DNA of 64,000 nt. Source: JALRBM01 sp964477195 (GTDB lineage Bacteria; Patescibacteriota; Saccharimonadia; Saccharimonadales; Saccharimonadaceae). The stretch covers positions 13,158-77,157 of the forward strand of contig CAYZCX010000005.1 in the NCBI GenBank assembly GCA_964477195.1, in the 5' to 3' direction. The position numbers were made by a program, and so were the translations under genes. The notes under the pieces are model-generated. The model did not search any database, was not told where the DNA came from, and saw only the letters and a list, made by a program, of their open reading frames with translations. Numbering within the stretch: the first letter of the stretch is position 1; every line of letters starts with the position of its first letter. Positions 40,946-48,895 of this stretch are shown here, piece after piece.

Positions 40946-41617
40946 CTAGATGGGATCGATAAGGCTAGGCTGGTCTGGTTTGGGGGAGTGCACGGCAGGA
41001 CTTACCTCATAGATGGTCAACAGTTCCCTCGGGTAGGGACGGAGCATATCGTAGAGTGAGTTGGCGTCGGTAATCGTCGGATCAAGCCAACGCGCCTCGT
41101 CTTCAGGCTTGACAATAACAGGCATACGACCGTTAGCCTCGGGCATATCAGGAGTTGCTTGAGCGGTAATTATCGAGTAGGTGTCGTGAATCATGCCTTC
41201 TGGATCCTGCCACTGGCTATAGACGCCGGCATACGCAAGCAGTGGCTCGCCGTCCTTAGGCTGGGCATAGTAAGCTCGCTTTTTACCACTTCCATTCAGC
41301 AGATAAAATCCATTTGCTGGCACAAGACAACGACTCTCGCGCACCGCGCGCTCCCAGCTGTGCCGCGAAAAGATATTCTCTGATGCGATATTAAACGTTT
41401 TGTAGCGAAATACTGAGTTCATATCCTTAGCACCTTTAGCAACAAGACCCCACTTCATCAACTTGATGATACGTATACCCTTATCATTTACAATAACCGG
41501 AGCACTCATAGTAGGACTGTTGTTATAATGAGGCCTCACGCCTTTTGGCACGCCCCGAGTAAGTCCGAAGCGATTGCTTAACTTGGCTATATCGTACAGG
41601 GGATATCGAGAGATCAT
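40946..41617 (-). CDS. SRAP domain protein lacking catalytic residues (YedK/HMCES-like)
   Basis: 223 residues. The fold is recognisable: MKWGLVAKGAKD, FNIASENIFSRHSWERAV, RCLVPANGFYLLNGSGKKRAYY, ANGRMPVIVK. SRAP proteins crosslink to abasic sites in single-stranded DNA through Cys2 and use a Glu and a His. Here the N-terminus is MISR rather than MCGR (no Cys2), the GFYEW Glu is Leu106, the His before RMP is Asn162, and the NAR(S/A)E Arg is replaced. The crosslinking chemistry should be lost while DNA binding could remain. Confidence 0.85.
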   Translation of the reverse strand: MISRYPLYDIAKLSNRFGLTRGVPKGVRPHYNNSPTMSAPVIVNDKGIRIIKLMKWGLVAKGAKDMNSVFRYKTFNIASENIFSRHSWERAVRESRCLVPANGFYLLNGSGKKRAYYAQPKDGEPLLAYAGVYSQWQDPEGMIHDTYSIITAQATPDMPEANGRMPVIVKPEDEARWLDPTITDANSLYDMLRPYPRELLTIYEVSPAVHSPKPDQPSLIDPI

Positions 41618-41634
41618 TGCCTCAGTATAGCGTA

Positions 41635-42300
41635 TTATGGCTTCTTCGTTGACGCAGAAGGCAAGGAATCGACCAGTTCGATCAATTCCTTTCTATCACT
41701 TGACGACAAATGCTTAAATAACTGCGCCATCGTGAAAGCCGATTGTGTCTTGCGTGCGATATATTGACCGACATACATGCCAGGAAGAAGTGCTAAAAAA
41801 GTCCCCGCAAATAGCACTGCGACCCCCATAATACTCCCTGGCGCAGATGTCGGAAAACTTCCGGTGATTATACTCACCTCAATGACCGCACCAAGAAAGG
41901 TGAGTATAATAATGAGCGGTTTGATCCAAAAATAATTCTTGTGTATCCGGTGGTAAAAGCGTATTGCGATAGGAGTCATCGTAAAAGCCATTACAAGGAG
42001 TGTCCCGAGAATAATTGACAGCCAGTCGTCGTTTGTTCGTCCAAAATACTGTACCAAAAGCGCCGTCACACCAAAAATTGCCAATGTCCACGATAGCTGG
42101 AGAACCGCCAAAGTATAAAGGAGCATCAAGGATGTCGGACGGTGAGTTTTGTTTTTAATGTCAAGCAATAGTTCATCACGCGCCACAAATTGATCACGCC
42201 ATCTAATATAAAACCGCAAGGCAAGTACAAATATCCCTACAATTATACTGGTAACAAGGCCACCGATAGCATTGGCAGTAATATCCTGAATCATGCACAC
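41635..42300 (-). CDS. Hypothetical membrane protein, four to five helices
   Basis: 221 residues. An N-terminal helix (ANAIGGLVTSIIVGIFVLALRF), a soluble loop, then three or four further helices and a Lys/Ser C-terminus with a short helical SSDRKELIELVDSLP segment. No family recognised. Convergent or tandem with the SRAP gene (17-base gap), and divergent from the GNAT gene. AT-leaning composition. Function unknown. Confidence 0.65.
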   Translation of the reverse strand: MCMIQDITANAIGGLVTSIIVGIFVLALRFYIRWRDQFVARDELLLDIKNKTHRPTSLMLLYTLAVLQLSWTLAIFGVTALLVQYFGRTNDDWLSIILGTLLVMAFTMTPIAIRFYHRIHKNYFWIKPLIIILTFLGAVIEVSIITGSFPTSAPGSIMGVAVLFAGTFLALLPGMYVGQYIARKTQSAFTMAQLFKHLSSSDRKELIELVDSLPSASTKKP

Positions 42301-42412
42301 TCCTGTTTAATATGATTTTATTATGAAAGAGAAAGTACTCAATAGCAATGACTGATTATCCGAATACGCCCATTATGAAATACTTAAAACTCCCATTGGA
42401 GCCGATGAGTTT

Positions 42413-42922
42413 ATGCTATTATCCTCCCAATTTAGCGAAGCATATAGAGACGCACGACAAGGAGCACCCTGGTACGATAATGCGCTGTCACCCGAGGAAG
42501 CTCGTGACTACATGTTGCCCTTTACTGGGGAGTATGACTTTACAACATTTGCCGCAGTTGACTCAAGCGAGCGTATTATTGGCGCACATGCCTTTTTCTC
42601 ACTAAGTCTCAATGATCTTGAGCAGAAGCGTGGCGCAGCACTTCATGACTTTACCAAGCGAGAATATCAAGATAAACTGGCGGTGATTGCATGGGATCAA
42701 GAAATCTTCGTGAAACAAAAATACCAAGGCCTTGGTATAGCCAGGAATCTAGGGAAGTTAGCCTATAGGCATGTTACAGCGCAATACGAGAGCGGCATTA
42801 TACTTCGACGAATACGGCAAGATAATATTGCATCAGTCAGAATGAGCGACACTGCCGCCTTCGATCGTACGGGAGTCTATGATTATAATCCATCGTATGA
42901 GTACTGGTATAAGATTTTTTAA
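42413..42922 (+). CDS. GNAT N-acetyltransferase-like protein, 5' end interrupted by in-frame TGA
   Basis: 169 residues from the first ATG after the stop. The acetyl-CoA loop is QKYQGLGIARNLGK (Q/RxxGxG/A) near residue 103, with IIGAHAFFSL and a C-terminal NPSYEYWYKIF typical of GNAT ends. The same frame extends upstream to ATG 42323 over 30 codons and is broken only by TGA at 42353-42355. That ATG has TATGAT six bases before it, the standard leaderless layout, whereas ATG 42413 has neither promoter nor ribosome site. The gene is therefore either nonsense-mutated, recoded, or started internally. Confidence 0.7.
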   Translation: MLLSSQFSEAYRDARQGAPWYDNALSPEEARDYMLPFTGEYDFTTFAAVDSSERIIGAHAFFSLSLNDLEQKRGAALHDFTKREYQDKLAVIAWDQEIFVKQKYQGLGIARNLGKLAYRHVTAQYESGIILRRIRQDNIASVRMSDTAAFDRTGVYDYNPSYEYWYKIF

Positions 42923-42980
42923 ATAACGACACATTGGGGCTTACCCTACGGGACAAAAGATATCTCCGGTAATTCTCTCT

Positions 42981-43015
42981 CGAGTGTGGCCGCGCGGTTG
43001 CAACGGCCACACTCG
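42981..43015. repeat. Perfect hairpin between GNAT and the secreted-protein gene
   Basis: CGAGTGTGGCC (42981-42991) pairs with GGCCACACTCG (43005-43015). It lies 56 bases behind the minus-strand gene 43071-44180 and has no U-run on either strand. Confidence 0.5.
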
Positions 43016-43070
43016 TACTACGAGAGTTGATCATCACCAGGGGTCGCCCGTGAATGATCGACAGGCAGGA

Positions 43071-44180
43071 TCAAGGATGCCAGGGTGCAGAGCTGGGACT
43101 TCCAGGGCACGACGTGTGGTTCGTGTCATTCATCTTCCCCTTGAAGCGCATCCACATGGTCTCATGGTCAACACCGTCATAGTTGCAGACGATGGCCTGG
43201 CTGCGGATGCTCCGCCCACTGATCACTGGATAATCACGAATGGCAGGAAACAGCTTGTTCTGAATTCCAGCGTGCGCGTAGCCGTTCACCGGGTGGTCGT
43301 AATCAGCCGTGTATTCGCCAGCAAGCACCATGAGGACATGATTCTTGTCACGCGCCAGCCAATCCGCCAACATCGCGGACTTGTTCGGGTAAGCCTTGTC
43401 GCATCCTCCGTTGTAGTAAGCGTCTTTGTTACCGGGATCGATCAGCAGGATGAAGTTCACAGCCTCCCAGCCCGATGGCCGCGCCGTCAGGTACATGATC
43501 GGCCCATTGCGACCCGAGCTCCAGCCAGCCAGCGTGGTAATGCGCTTGTTTGCCGGAGACTGCGGGACACTGTTGCTGGCGTTGCAGCCGGGCTGCCAGA
43601 CCTTCTGGTCTAGTGTGACCGTCGCCGGTGAAGGCGCGCTCACCCAGTTGTAGGCGCTGTCGAACGGCCAGCGATTCTTGTAAACCTTGATATCCGGCCC
43701 GTCGTACGGTGAATAGTACAGCGACCCACCGCCCGGAAGAGGCTGCGAACTGTCACACGGCGGCACACCGGGCGCCACTTGACCAGGACCCGTTCCGTCA
43801 TTGACAAAATGGGCATTGATCCACCCCTGATTGGTACGACCGCCCGGAGCCGTTGGACGGCTCACATTGTTGGCCTTGTACCAAATGGTGTTACTGCCAC
43901 CATCCCGCCGCGGCACGTTGGTGCCCCTGGACCAGCACTGAAGCTGCACGCGGTTGCCCGCATACACACCCCAACCGCTCACCCGACTGGTGTCATCCCA
44001 GTTGGGGCTGTTGCGGAAGTACACACCATCCGGCGTATACTCAGATGTATTCATCACCGAATACGTCGGTCCGGCTGCGATAGCCGGCGTGCTCACAGCA
44101 AGCAGTCCGCCGCCCACCATGACCAGTCCGGCCATGAGAATGACGAACGGATGCCGCAGCCGCGCAAACAGTGCGCTCAT
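43071..44180 (-). CDS. Secreted protein with signal peptide, unknown domain
   Basis: 369 residues. Signal peptide: basic start, hydrophobic core FVILMAGLVMVGGGLLA, cut near TPAIAAG. The first mature part (VYFRNSPNWDDTSRVSGWG, then VQLQCWSRG) resembles SH3b-like modules of secreted actinobacterial proteins. Then a linker and a domain of about 200 residues with four to six Cys and LAGWSSGRNGPIMYL. No known catalytic motif was recognised. RBS GAGGTGAAGG. GC-rich; probably exported and possibly wall-associated. Confidence 0.75.
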   Translation of the reverse strand: MSALFARLRHPFVILMAGLVMVGGGLLAVSTPAIAAGPTYSVMNTSEYTPDGVYFRNSPNWDDTSRVSGWGVYAGNRVQLQCWSRGTNVPRRDGGSNTIWYKANNVSRPTAPGGRTNQGWINAHFVNDGTGPGQVAPGVPPCDSSQPLPGGGSLYYSPYDGPDIKVYKNRWPFDSAYNWVSAPSPATVTLDQKVWQPGCNASNSVPQSPANKRITTLAGWSSGRNGPIMYLTARPSGWEAVNFILLIDPGNKDAYYNGGCDKAYPNKSAMLADWLARDKNHVLMVLAGEYTADYDHPVNGYAHAGIQNKLFPAIRDYPVISGRSIRSQAIVCNYDGVDHETMWMRFKGKMNDTNHTSCPGSPSSAPWHP

Positions 44181-44211
44181 GCCTTCACCTCAATTTCTCG
44201 TAGTAGGTTCG

Positions 44212-44251
44212 GCGCCTCGTGAAAAGCTCTGCTTGTAACAACGAGAGGCGC
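44212..44251 (-). promoter_or_regulatory. 5' leader hairpin of the secreted-protein gene
   Basis: GCGCCTC (44212-44218) pairs with GAGGCGC (44245-44251), in the leader between the predicted minus-strand -10 (TATACT near 44270) and the start codon at 44180. Confidence 0.35.
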
Positions 44252-44352
44252 TTCAATACATAATAGTATATTTCTGCACTTAAAAATAACATTCACAAAC
44301 CTCGTCGCTGAAGCTGAGAGAAAGTTCATTAAAAATAAGTATAATAGTAACT

Positions 44353-45111
44353 ATGGATATAAAAGTAGTCACACTTAATATTTGGCTTGGCGGAATCCTC
44401 CAAGAGGAGTTTCTTTCATTCCTTAAGGAACAGGATGCTGATGTGCTTCTTCTACAGGAAGTTCATAATGGTACCGATCCTACGCTAAAACCACAATTCC
44501 GAACAATGCAAATCCTAAAGGAGCAACTCGGCTATCCTCATGAAGTTTTTGCACCAGAGTATCTCGATATTACCGAAACCGATGGCCAGTTTCAGGTAGG
44601 GAATGCTATTCTGTCGAAATTCCCGATAACTAATAGCGACATTACCGATTTCATTCCTTACAGCGAAACCTATAATAATGTCGAAGGTAATTATCACAAC
44701 TGCCCCTATAATATGCTGCACGCTACACTCGATACTCCCGCCGGGGAGGTAAACGTCTTTAACATGCACGGTGTGTGGGATTTAAACGGTGACAATCCGG
44801 GGCCACTTCGTCAAAAAATGAGCAAACTGGTAGTTGCCGCTATAAGTGATAAGCCACGAGTTATTCTCGCAGGTGACACCAATGCTCGGCCAACCAATCC
44901 AGTGATGCAAGATATCGCCAAGCAGCTCCATAGCGTATTCGGGGATGAGTTAAGATCAACATTTAACATGCGTCACAAAGACAATCCGGGTTACGCAAGT
45001 TCTGCTGTTGACATGATGTTCGTCAGTGACGATATTAAAGTACTGGGGCATGATTGCCCAGATGTAAACATCTCCGATCATATGCCACTTGTTGCGACGG
45101 TACGCGTCTAG
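44353..45111 (+). CDS. Endonuclease/exonuclease/phosphatase family protein
   Basis: 252 residues. Metal-dependent EEP fold: TLNIWLGG (Asn near 9), LLLQEVHNG (Glu near 39), LAGDTNARPTNP (Asp/Asn near 175), and SDHMPLVATV (Asp-His near 244). Members cleave phosphodiesters in DNA, RNA, inositol phosphates or sphingomyelin. No signal peptide, so intracellular. TATAAT (44340-44345) ends seven bases before the ATG: leaderless. Confidence 0.9.
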   Translation: MDIKVVTLNIWLGGILQEEFLSFLKEQDADVLLLQEVHNGTDPTLKPQFRTMQILKEQLGYPHEVFAPEYLDITETDGQFQVGNAILSKFPITNSDITDFIPYSETYNNVEGNYHNCPYNMLHATLDTPAGEVNVFNMHGVWDLNGDNPGPLRQKMSKLVVAAISDKPRVILAGDTNARPTNPVMQDIAKQLHSVFGDELRSTFNMRHKDNPGYASSAVDMMFVSDDIKVLGHDCPDVNISDHMPLVATVRV

Positions 45112-45154
45112 AGAAATGAGTTATATGAACTTTTTAGGAGTTTAGTAACCGTAG

Positions 45155-45298
45155 CTATTTAGTACTTTCTGTGTTCCTTTTATGTTTTACAAGAAGAACG
45201 ATTCCCCAGATAATCGCCACCAAAACGAGAAGCCAGAATATAATTACTAAATACGGATATATGAGACCGAGCAGGTTGGCGATGAGACTTTCATTCAT
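45155..45298 (-). CDS. Small single-helix membrane protein
   Basis: 47 residues, too short for routine calling. Short polar start, a hydrophobic helix of about 25 residues (YLVIIFWLLVLVAIIWGIVL) and a basic tail KHKRNTESTK, predicting N-out/C-in. GGAGAAAGAC precedes the ATG. Convergent with the EEP gene. Unknown function. Confidence 0.55.
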   Translation of the reverse strand: MNESLIANLLGLIYPYLVIIFWLLVLVAIIWGIVLLVKHKRNTESTK

Positions 45299-45331
45299 GT
45301 CTTTCTCCTATTATAATTTCTTAATTATAGC

Positions 45332-45369
45332 GTGGGATGGCAGCAAAGAAAACTTCACTGCCATCCCAC
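45332..45369 (-). terminator. Hairpin behind the small secreted-protein gene
   Basis: GTGGGATGGCAG (45332-45343) pairs perfectly with CTGCCATCCCAC (45358-45369), right after the stop at 45375; no U-run. Confidence 0.55.
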
Positions 45370-45374
45370 CTCCA

Positions 45375-45761
45375 TCAGGAGGGCGGGGTCTCCTGCCGCT
45401 TGCACTTCCATCCGAAGATGTTGTTGTCGTGTACCGTTGCGACCGAACCCGGGTACTTCCAGTCACAGTATCCCTGGATGTCCAGCGAACCGGCGATCGA
45501 GAAACTCGGAACCGGGAAGGAGATGTCGTAACAGCGCAGGCTGTACGGGTCCAACGGGTTCAGAGTGATGGCCGCGAAGTTGCCCTGGTGGGCGCAGACC
45601 TCCGCAGGCATCGCCGGGTAAAGCACGTAGTAGCCACCTTCGGCCGCTGCCGGTGCAGCGGTCGCGACACTGGCGGCAACCGTGATACCAGCGGCAGCGG
45701 CCAGCATGACGAGACCTCGCTTGATGCGCCGGCCGAGGCCAGTACGCAGCTTGGTGTTCAT
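45375..45761 (-). CDS. Small secreted protein with Ala-rich signal peptide
   Basis: 128 residues from ATG 45761, chosen because GGAG lies six bases upstream; a longer frame to 45773 is less likely. Signal peptide RRIKRGLVMLAAAAGITVAA with an AxA cut site near ATAAPAAAE. The mature part (about 85 residues) has four Cys (CAHQG, RCYD, YCDW, KCKR), suggesting two disulfides, and many aromatics. Looks like small actinobacterial secreted proteins. Function unknown. Confidence 0.7.
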   Translation of the reverse strand: MNTKLRTGLGRRIKRGLVMLAAAAGITVAASVATAAPAAAEGGYYVLYPAMPAEVCAHQGNFAAITLNPLDPYSLRCYDISFPVPSFSIAGSLDIQGYCDWKYPGSVATVHDNNIFGWKCKRQETPPS

Positions 45762-45954
45762 TCCACACTCCATGGCGTGTGTCGGATGTGAACGTTAGGA
45801 GATTAATGTCCAGGGACTCGGTCGGATCGGCCGATGAGTATAAACAATACAAACGCGAATGGATTCCGCGCTTGCTCTCACTGGTACGAAATTATGAAGG
45901 ATGGAGTTTACTTTTGCAAGAGACCTAGGCCTTTTGGACGTCCGATCCTATTTA

Positions 45955-46738
45955 TCAGTTACTCGCAGACTTCCATGAGTGTCCTCCCAGAAGTCGAACG
46001 CGATAAATCTCCCGCGGAAGTCCTTCGGCACCTGGCTCTCTAGGTGTGCGACTATGCAAGAATCTGCCGTTATCCCAGGCGACGACAAGACCAGGATTCC
46101 AAGGGATTCGTCGCACGTGGCTAGGATCTTGCATACTACTTTCCATTCGTCCAACTGTCGCGTCAGCCTCTTGCTGGGTAATTTCTTCGGGGCGGTGAAG
46201 TGTCCATGTTTCGCCATATGGCCCCATGCTCCAATACGATAAGTGATCTTGACCATCGTATTGACTAAGAATCGGGGTACTACCGACGCCTCCATTATTG
46301 GCAAGTTCTTGCTTCGAGACAGCAAGTATCTCCCGATCCCTGTCCGTAAGAGCGGCAGCGACCCGCGCCATAGCACAAAGGAGCGTATCACTCCCGCTTC
46401 CCGGCGGTAATGCCTCTTTGCATCCGAGCATAGTGATACGCGGGCGTTCGTCAGGCGGCAAGAGGGGCCAGATCCACGTGCATACCCAATGGCTCGCCAA
46501 ACCCTATGTCATCCGTCTTCAGCACGACACCTTTATAAGCTACCTCGTTCATCGGAGGAGATTCTGGCATAGGTTCACCTATCTGAGCACCGAGGTCGTA
46601 GAGCGCCGCTCGTGTCATTGCCCCCTCTAAGCGTGCGATGGCAACGCCTTCAGTTCGTAAATCATCAAGCATACGATCGGGATCTGGGACAAGATCGGCC
46701 GCTGGACTTATTTCGAGATCCCTAAAAAAACTTGGCAT
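45955..46738 (-). pseudogene. TauD/TfdA-like Fe(II)/2-oxoglutarate dioxygenase split by a frameshift
   Basis: Two overlapping frames on the minus strand form one dioxygenase. The first (ATG 46738 to TGA 46453) ends with LGMHVDLAPLAA, carrying the HxD iron motif; the second, offset by +1, continues DERPRITMLG and holds the distal iron His and the Arg in VAWDNGRFLHSRTP. The stop context is GCC TGA C. Joining the frames gives about 260 residues, the usual family size. Either a disabled gene, a sequencing error, or a +1 programmed shift. AT-leaning codons, -10 box TATGAT upstream. Confidence 0.7.
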
Positions 46739-46874
46739 TATTGAGACTACCTTTCGCGTTATTGCGTTAAAAACATACACACATCATACCATAAGCACTT
46801 CTAATCACCAGATTATCGCGCATAGCCTACAATTAAACTATAATGACCTTAGGATTATAAGCAGGAAAAATATC

Positions 46875-47555
46875 ATGACTCTCGAACAACTGGGCGGATC
46901 AAACGGGGAAGTTATCAGTGAAGATAACGAGGCCGAAATTGGTGCGGCATTCCATGACATTCACAAAACATTTACATACTACGAAGAAGATCTGGAGAGG
47001 CTAGAGCAACAGACCACAGAACTCCATCTTGCAGACCTCGATGATGATATAGAGAATCTCAGATCTCCATCTCAAACACCGACTGTGTCTGAGCAGTTAC
47101 GCATATTCTCCGAAGAAATTCCTCCCATTTTAAAGAGGGCAAACACAATGGTTGACGAATATTTTGGTCAAGATAGTAAGAAGGTGCGAAATGCGGTGAA
47201 TCATGCGGTCGAGAGTACTGCCGCACTCGAAGCCGAAAGTCCGCGTAGTAGTGTCGTGGAAGCATCTAAACAGGCGTGCGAAAAGGTCGTGCATATTCTC
47301 ACAAGCCCGGCAGACCCAGAGGCGGCAGTCAGTAAGCAGTTTGCGGAACTCGAGCTTACCCCTGACCTAGAAAGGGCCGTCGAGCTCCTAGAAGATGCGA
47401 TCGCCACACCTCCGTCCAGCCCCGGTGACCGAGAGGATCTTGCGGACGCCATAGAAAAACTACGAAAACACGTCGATGGATTTAGTAATCTCGCTCAGCC
47501 CGTATCTAAAATTATTGATGTCTCAAAAGAAATGCTGAGCGCACTCACACAGTAG
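46875..47555 (+). CDS. Hypothetical acidic coiled-coil protein
   Basis: 226 residues from ATG 46875 (TATAAT 46840-46845, AGGAAAAA). Highly acidic, almost entirely helical with long heptad-like stretches (FTYYEEDLERLEQQTTELHL and others), no signal peptide or membrane helix. Two PSxTP-like linkers separate three helical bundles. Possibly a structural or binding protein; no family recognised. A hairpin follows. Confidence 0.65.
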   Translation: MTLEQLGGSNGEVISEDNEAEIGAAFHDIHKTFTYYEEDLERLEQQTTELHLADLDDDIENLRSPSQTPTVSEQLRIFSEEIPPILKRANTMVDEYFGQDSKKVRNAVNHAVESTAALEAESPRSSVVEASKQACEKVVHILTSPADPEAAVSKQFAELELTPDLERAVELLEDAIATPPSSPGDREDLADAIEKLRKHVDGFSNLAQPVSKIIDVSKEMLSALTQ

Positions 47556-47582
47556 CAAGAGTCATTATTCGGACATGACAGA

Positions 47583-47641
47583 GCCCCGCATACGGCGAGG
47601 ATGTCATAACATACTGTCATTCACATTCGGCAGTGCGGGGC
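47583..47641 (-). terminator. Structured terminator region between convergent genes
   Basis: GCCCCGCA (47583-47590) pairs with TGCGGGGC (47634-47641), with smaller inner stems. Together with the flank ACATGACAGA at 47574 it resembles the element at 56942-56983. Confidence 0.5.
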
Positions 47642-47660
47642 AAGGGAAGTAGTTGAACGA

Positions 47661-48008
47661 TCAAACGACGGCAGGAAGGACCTCAAGAGTGAGTTGAGCC
47701 TCCTGAGAATCCTTACGAACCTGCACTACATAGCGCCGTCCGATTTCGCCAATCTTCTCTTTTGTCGGTGTGCCAATCATGGTCGCACCCACCAGCGGCG
47801 ATTTGTCGAGCGCACCACCGATGACCGCTTTGATCTTTGCGTCGTTGGTTGTCGAGCTGAGTCTCATGACCTGCTGAACGATAATCGCACCGTTCAGCTT
47901 CACGGTCACGGTCATTTTCTTGCGCATGACGAGTGTCTTCACGACGACTACGACCAGCCAAAGAAGCAGGACACCGACGCCAATCCACGCGACAGTTGGA
48001 AAATCCAT
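47661..48008 (-). CDS. Small membrane-anchored hypothetical protein
   Basis: 115 residues. One N-terminal helix (VAWIGVGVLLLWLVVVVVKT) followed by an MRKK stop-transfer and a soluble beta-rich domain of about 80 residues, so the domain faces the cytoplasm. No catalytic motif. AT-poor codons and hairpin after the stop match the accessory units. Function unknown. Confidence 0.65.
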   Translation of the reverse strand: MDFPTVAWIGVGVLLLWLVVVVVKTLVMRKKMTVTVKLNGAIIVQQVMRLSSTTNDAKIKAVIGGALDKSPLVGATMIGTPTKEKIGEIGRRYVVQVRKDSQEAQLTLEVLPAVV

Positions 48009-48135
48009 AACTACTCCTCACATTGACCTGAGGATATCTCAGAAATCATAAATTACTGTACCATATACAAAAGTATCGTCAAATCATTAAATCCAACTTT
48101 ATTTTTATTTCAATTAAAAGCGATATACTAGTTAT

Positions 48136-48816
48136 ATGAACAAAACGGAGCTTGTCTGGAGGGAGCGCACCTCGGAGTTAGAATCTATAGCTTCGATATG
48201 GACATGTAATGCATCGGAGGTGACATCGCGTACCGTGCTGGCCGATCCATGTATTTCTATCGTCTTCGTAAAAAGTGTCGACAGTGCAGAAATAATACTA
48301 CGCGGGCCCGAGACTAAACCGCGCGACGAAGTACTTTTACCAGGCTATACCTGGACGGCGATTCGCCTGCAGCCAGGTGTGCAGTTGAAAAATTTCCCCG
48401 TTCAACGGTTTATTGACGACTTCCTGGCATTACCCGCCAACGGCCAAGGACAGTTTGAATTTGAGGGGGCTCAACTACAATTTCCTCACTTTCATAATGC
48501 CGAATTACTTATTAAACAAATGGATGAGTTGGGCTACATAAGTGGCAAAATTATAGATAGTAAGGAACACCCTAAGCAAGGTCTCTCGTCCAAAAGCTAC
48601 TCTCGCCTAGTTAAGCGAACTACCGGTCTATCGCCCTACAAGCTCCTTCAGTTACAACGGATACATGAGGCGCTACAGTTACTAAAACAAGGCATGTCGG
48701 CAACAACCGTCGCGGCGGATCTCGGCTTCGTCGACCAGGCCCATCTCACTCGCGCCGCAAAGCAATTCTTAGGCCATACGCCCAAAGAACTTCTCAATCT
48801 CCCTCAAAAACCATAA
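48136..48816 (+). CDS. AraC family transcriptional regulator
   Basis: 226 residues. C-terminal two-helix-turn-helix domain from about 140: SYSRLVKRTTGLSPYKLLQL, RIHEALQLLKQGMSATTVAA and DLGFVDQAHLTRAAKQFLGH, followed by TPKELL. The N-terminal 130 residues are a DUF6597-like sensor module typical of short AraC proteins. TATACT (48124-48129) ends six bases before the ATG: leaderless. It stands right before two reductase genes and an MFS exporter that share an operator-like sequence, so it very probably controls them. Confidence 0.9.
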   Translation: MNKTELVWRERTSELESIASIWTCNASEVTSRTVLADPCISIVFVKSVDSAEIILRGPETKPRDEVLLPGYTWTAIRLQPGVQLKNFPVQRFIDDFLALPANGQGQFEFEGAQLQFPHFHNAELLIKQMDELGYISGKIIDSKEHPKQGLSSKSYSRLVKRTTGLSPYKLLQLQRIHEALQLLKQGMSATTVAADLGFVDQAHLTRAAKQFLGHTPKELLNLPQKP

Positions 48817-48843
48817 AAATGTCCAAAATATCCAATATTTATA
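48816..48843 (+). promoter_or_regulatory. Operator-like 28-base element, copy 1
   Basis: Core TGTCCAAAATATCCAATA followed by TTTATA: two half-sites YRTCCAA spaced 10 bases, as expected for an AraC-family dimer on one DNA face. It sits about 13 bases before a -10-like CATAGT (48857-48862), overlapping the -35. Copy 2 at 50960-50987 differs at one base. Confidence 0.6.
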
Positions 48844-48895
48844 GCGACTGGCCCGTCATAGTCATCACCATACCGTTATAAAGAAAGGATATATC

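Noticed and set aside
42353..42355. Alternative genetic code with TGA as Gly
   Set aside because: Several intact genes end in TGA (for example 4374, 4674, 54958 and the PAP2 gene), so TGA is a stop here; a single in-frame TGA is no evidence for a code change.
42984..43613. Plus-strand open frame opposite the secreted-protein gene
   Set aside because: The minus strand has a signal peptide, ribosome site and leader; the plus frame is a compositional shadow.
45806..45928. A 40-codon plus-strand frame with AGGAG before its ATG
   Set aside because: The codon content is plausible, but it has no promoter and lies in the leader and promoter region of the minus-strand secreted-protein gene; probably chance.
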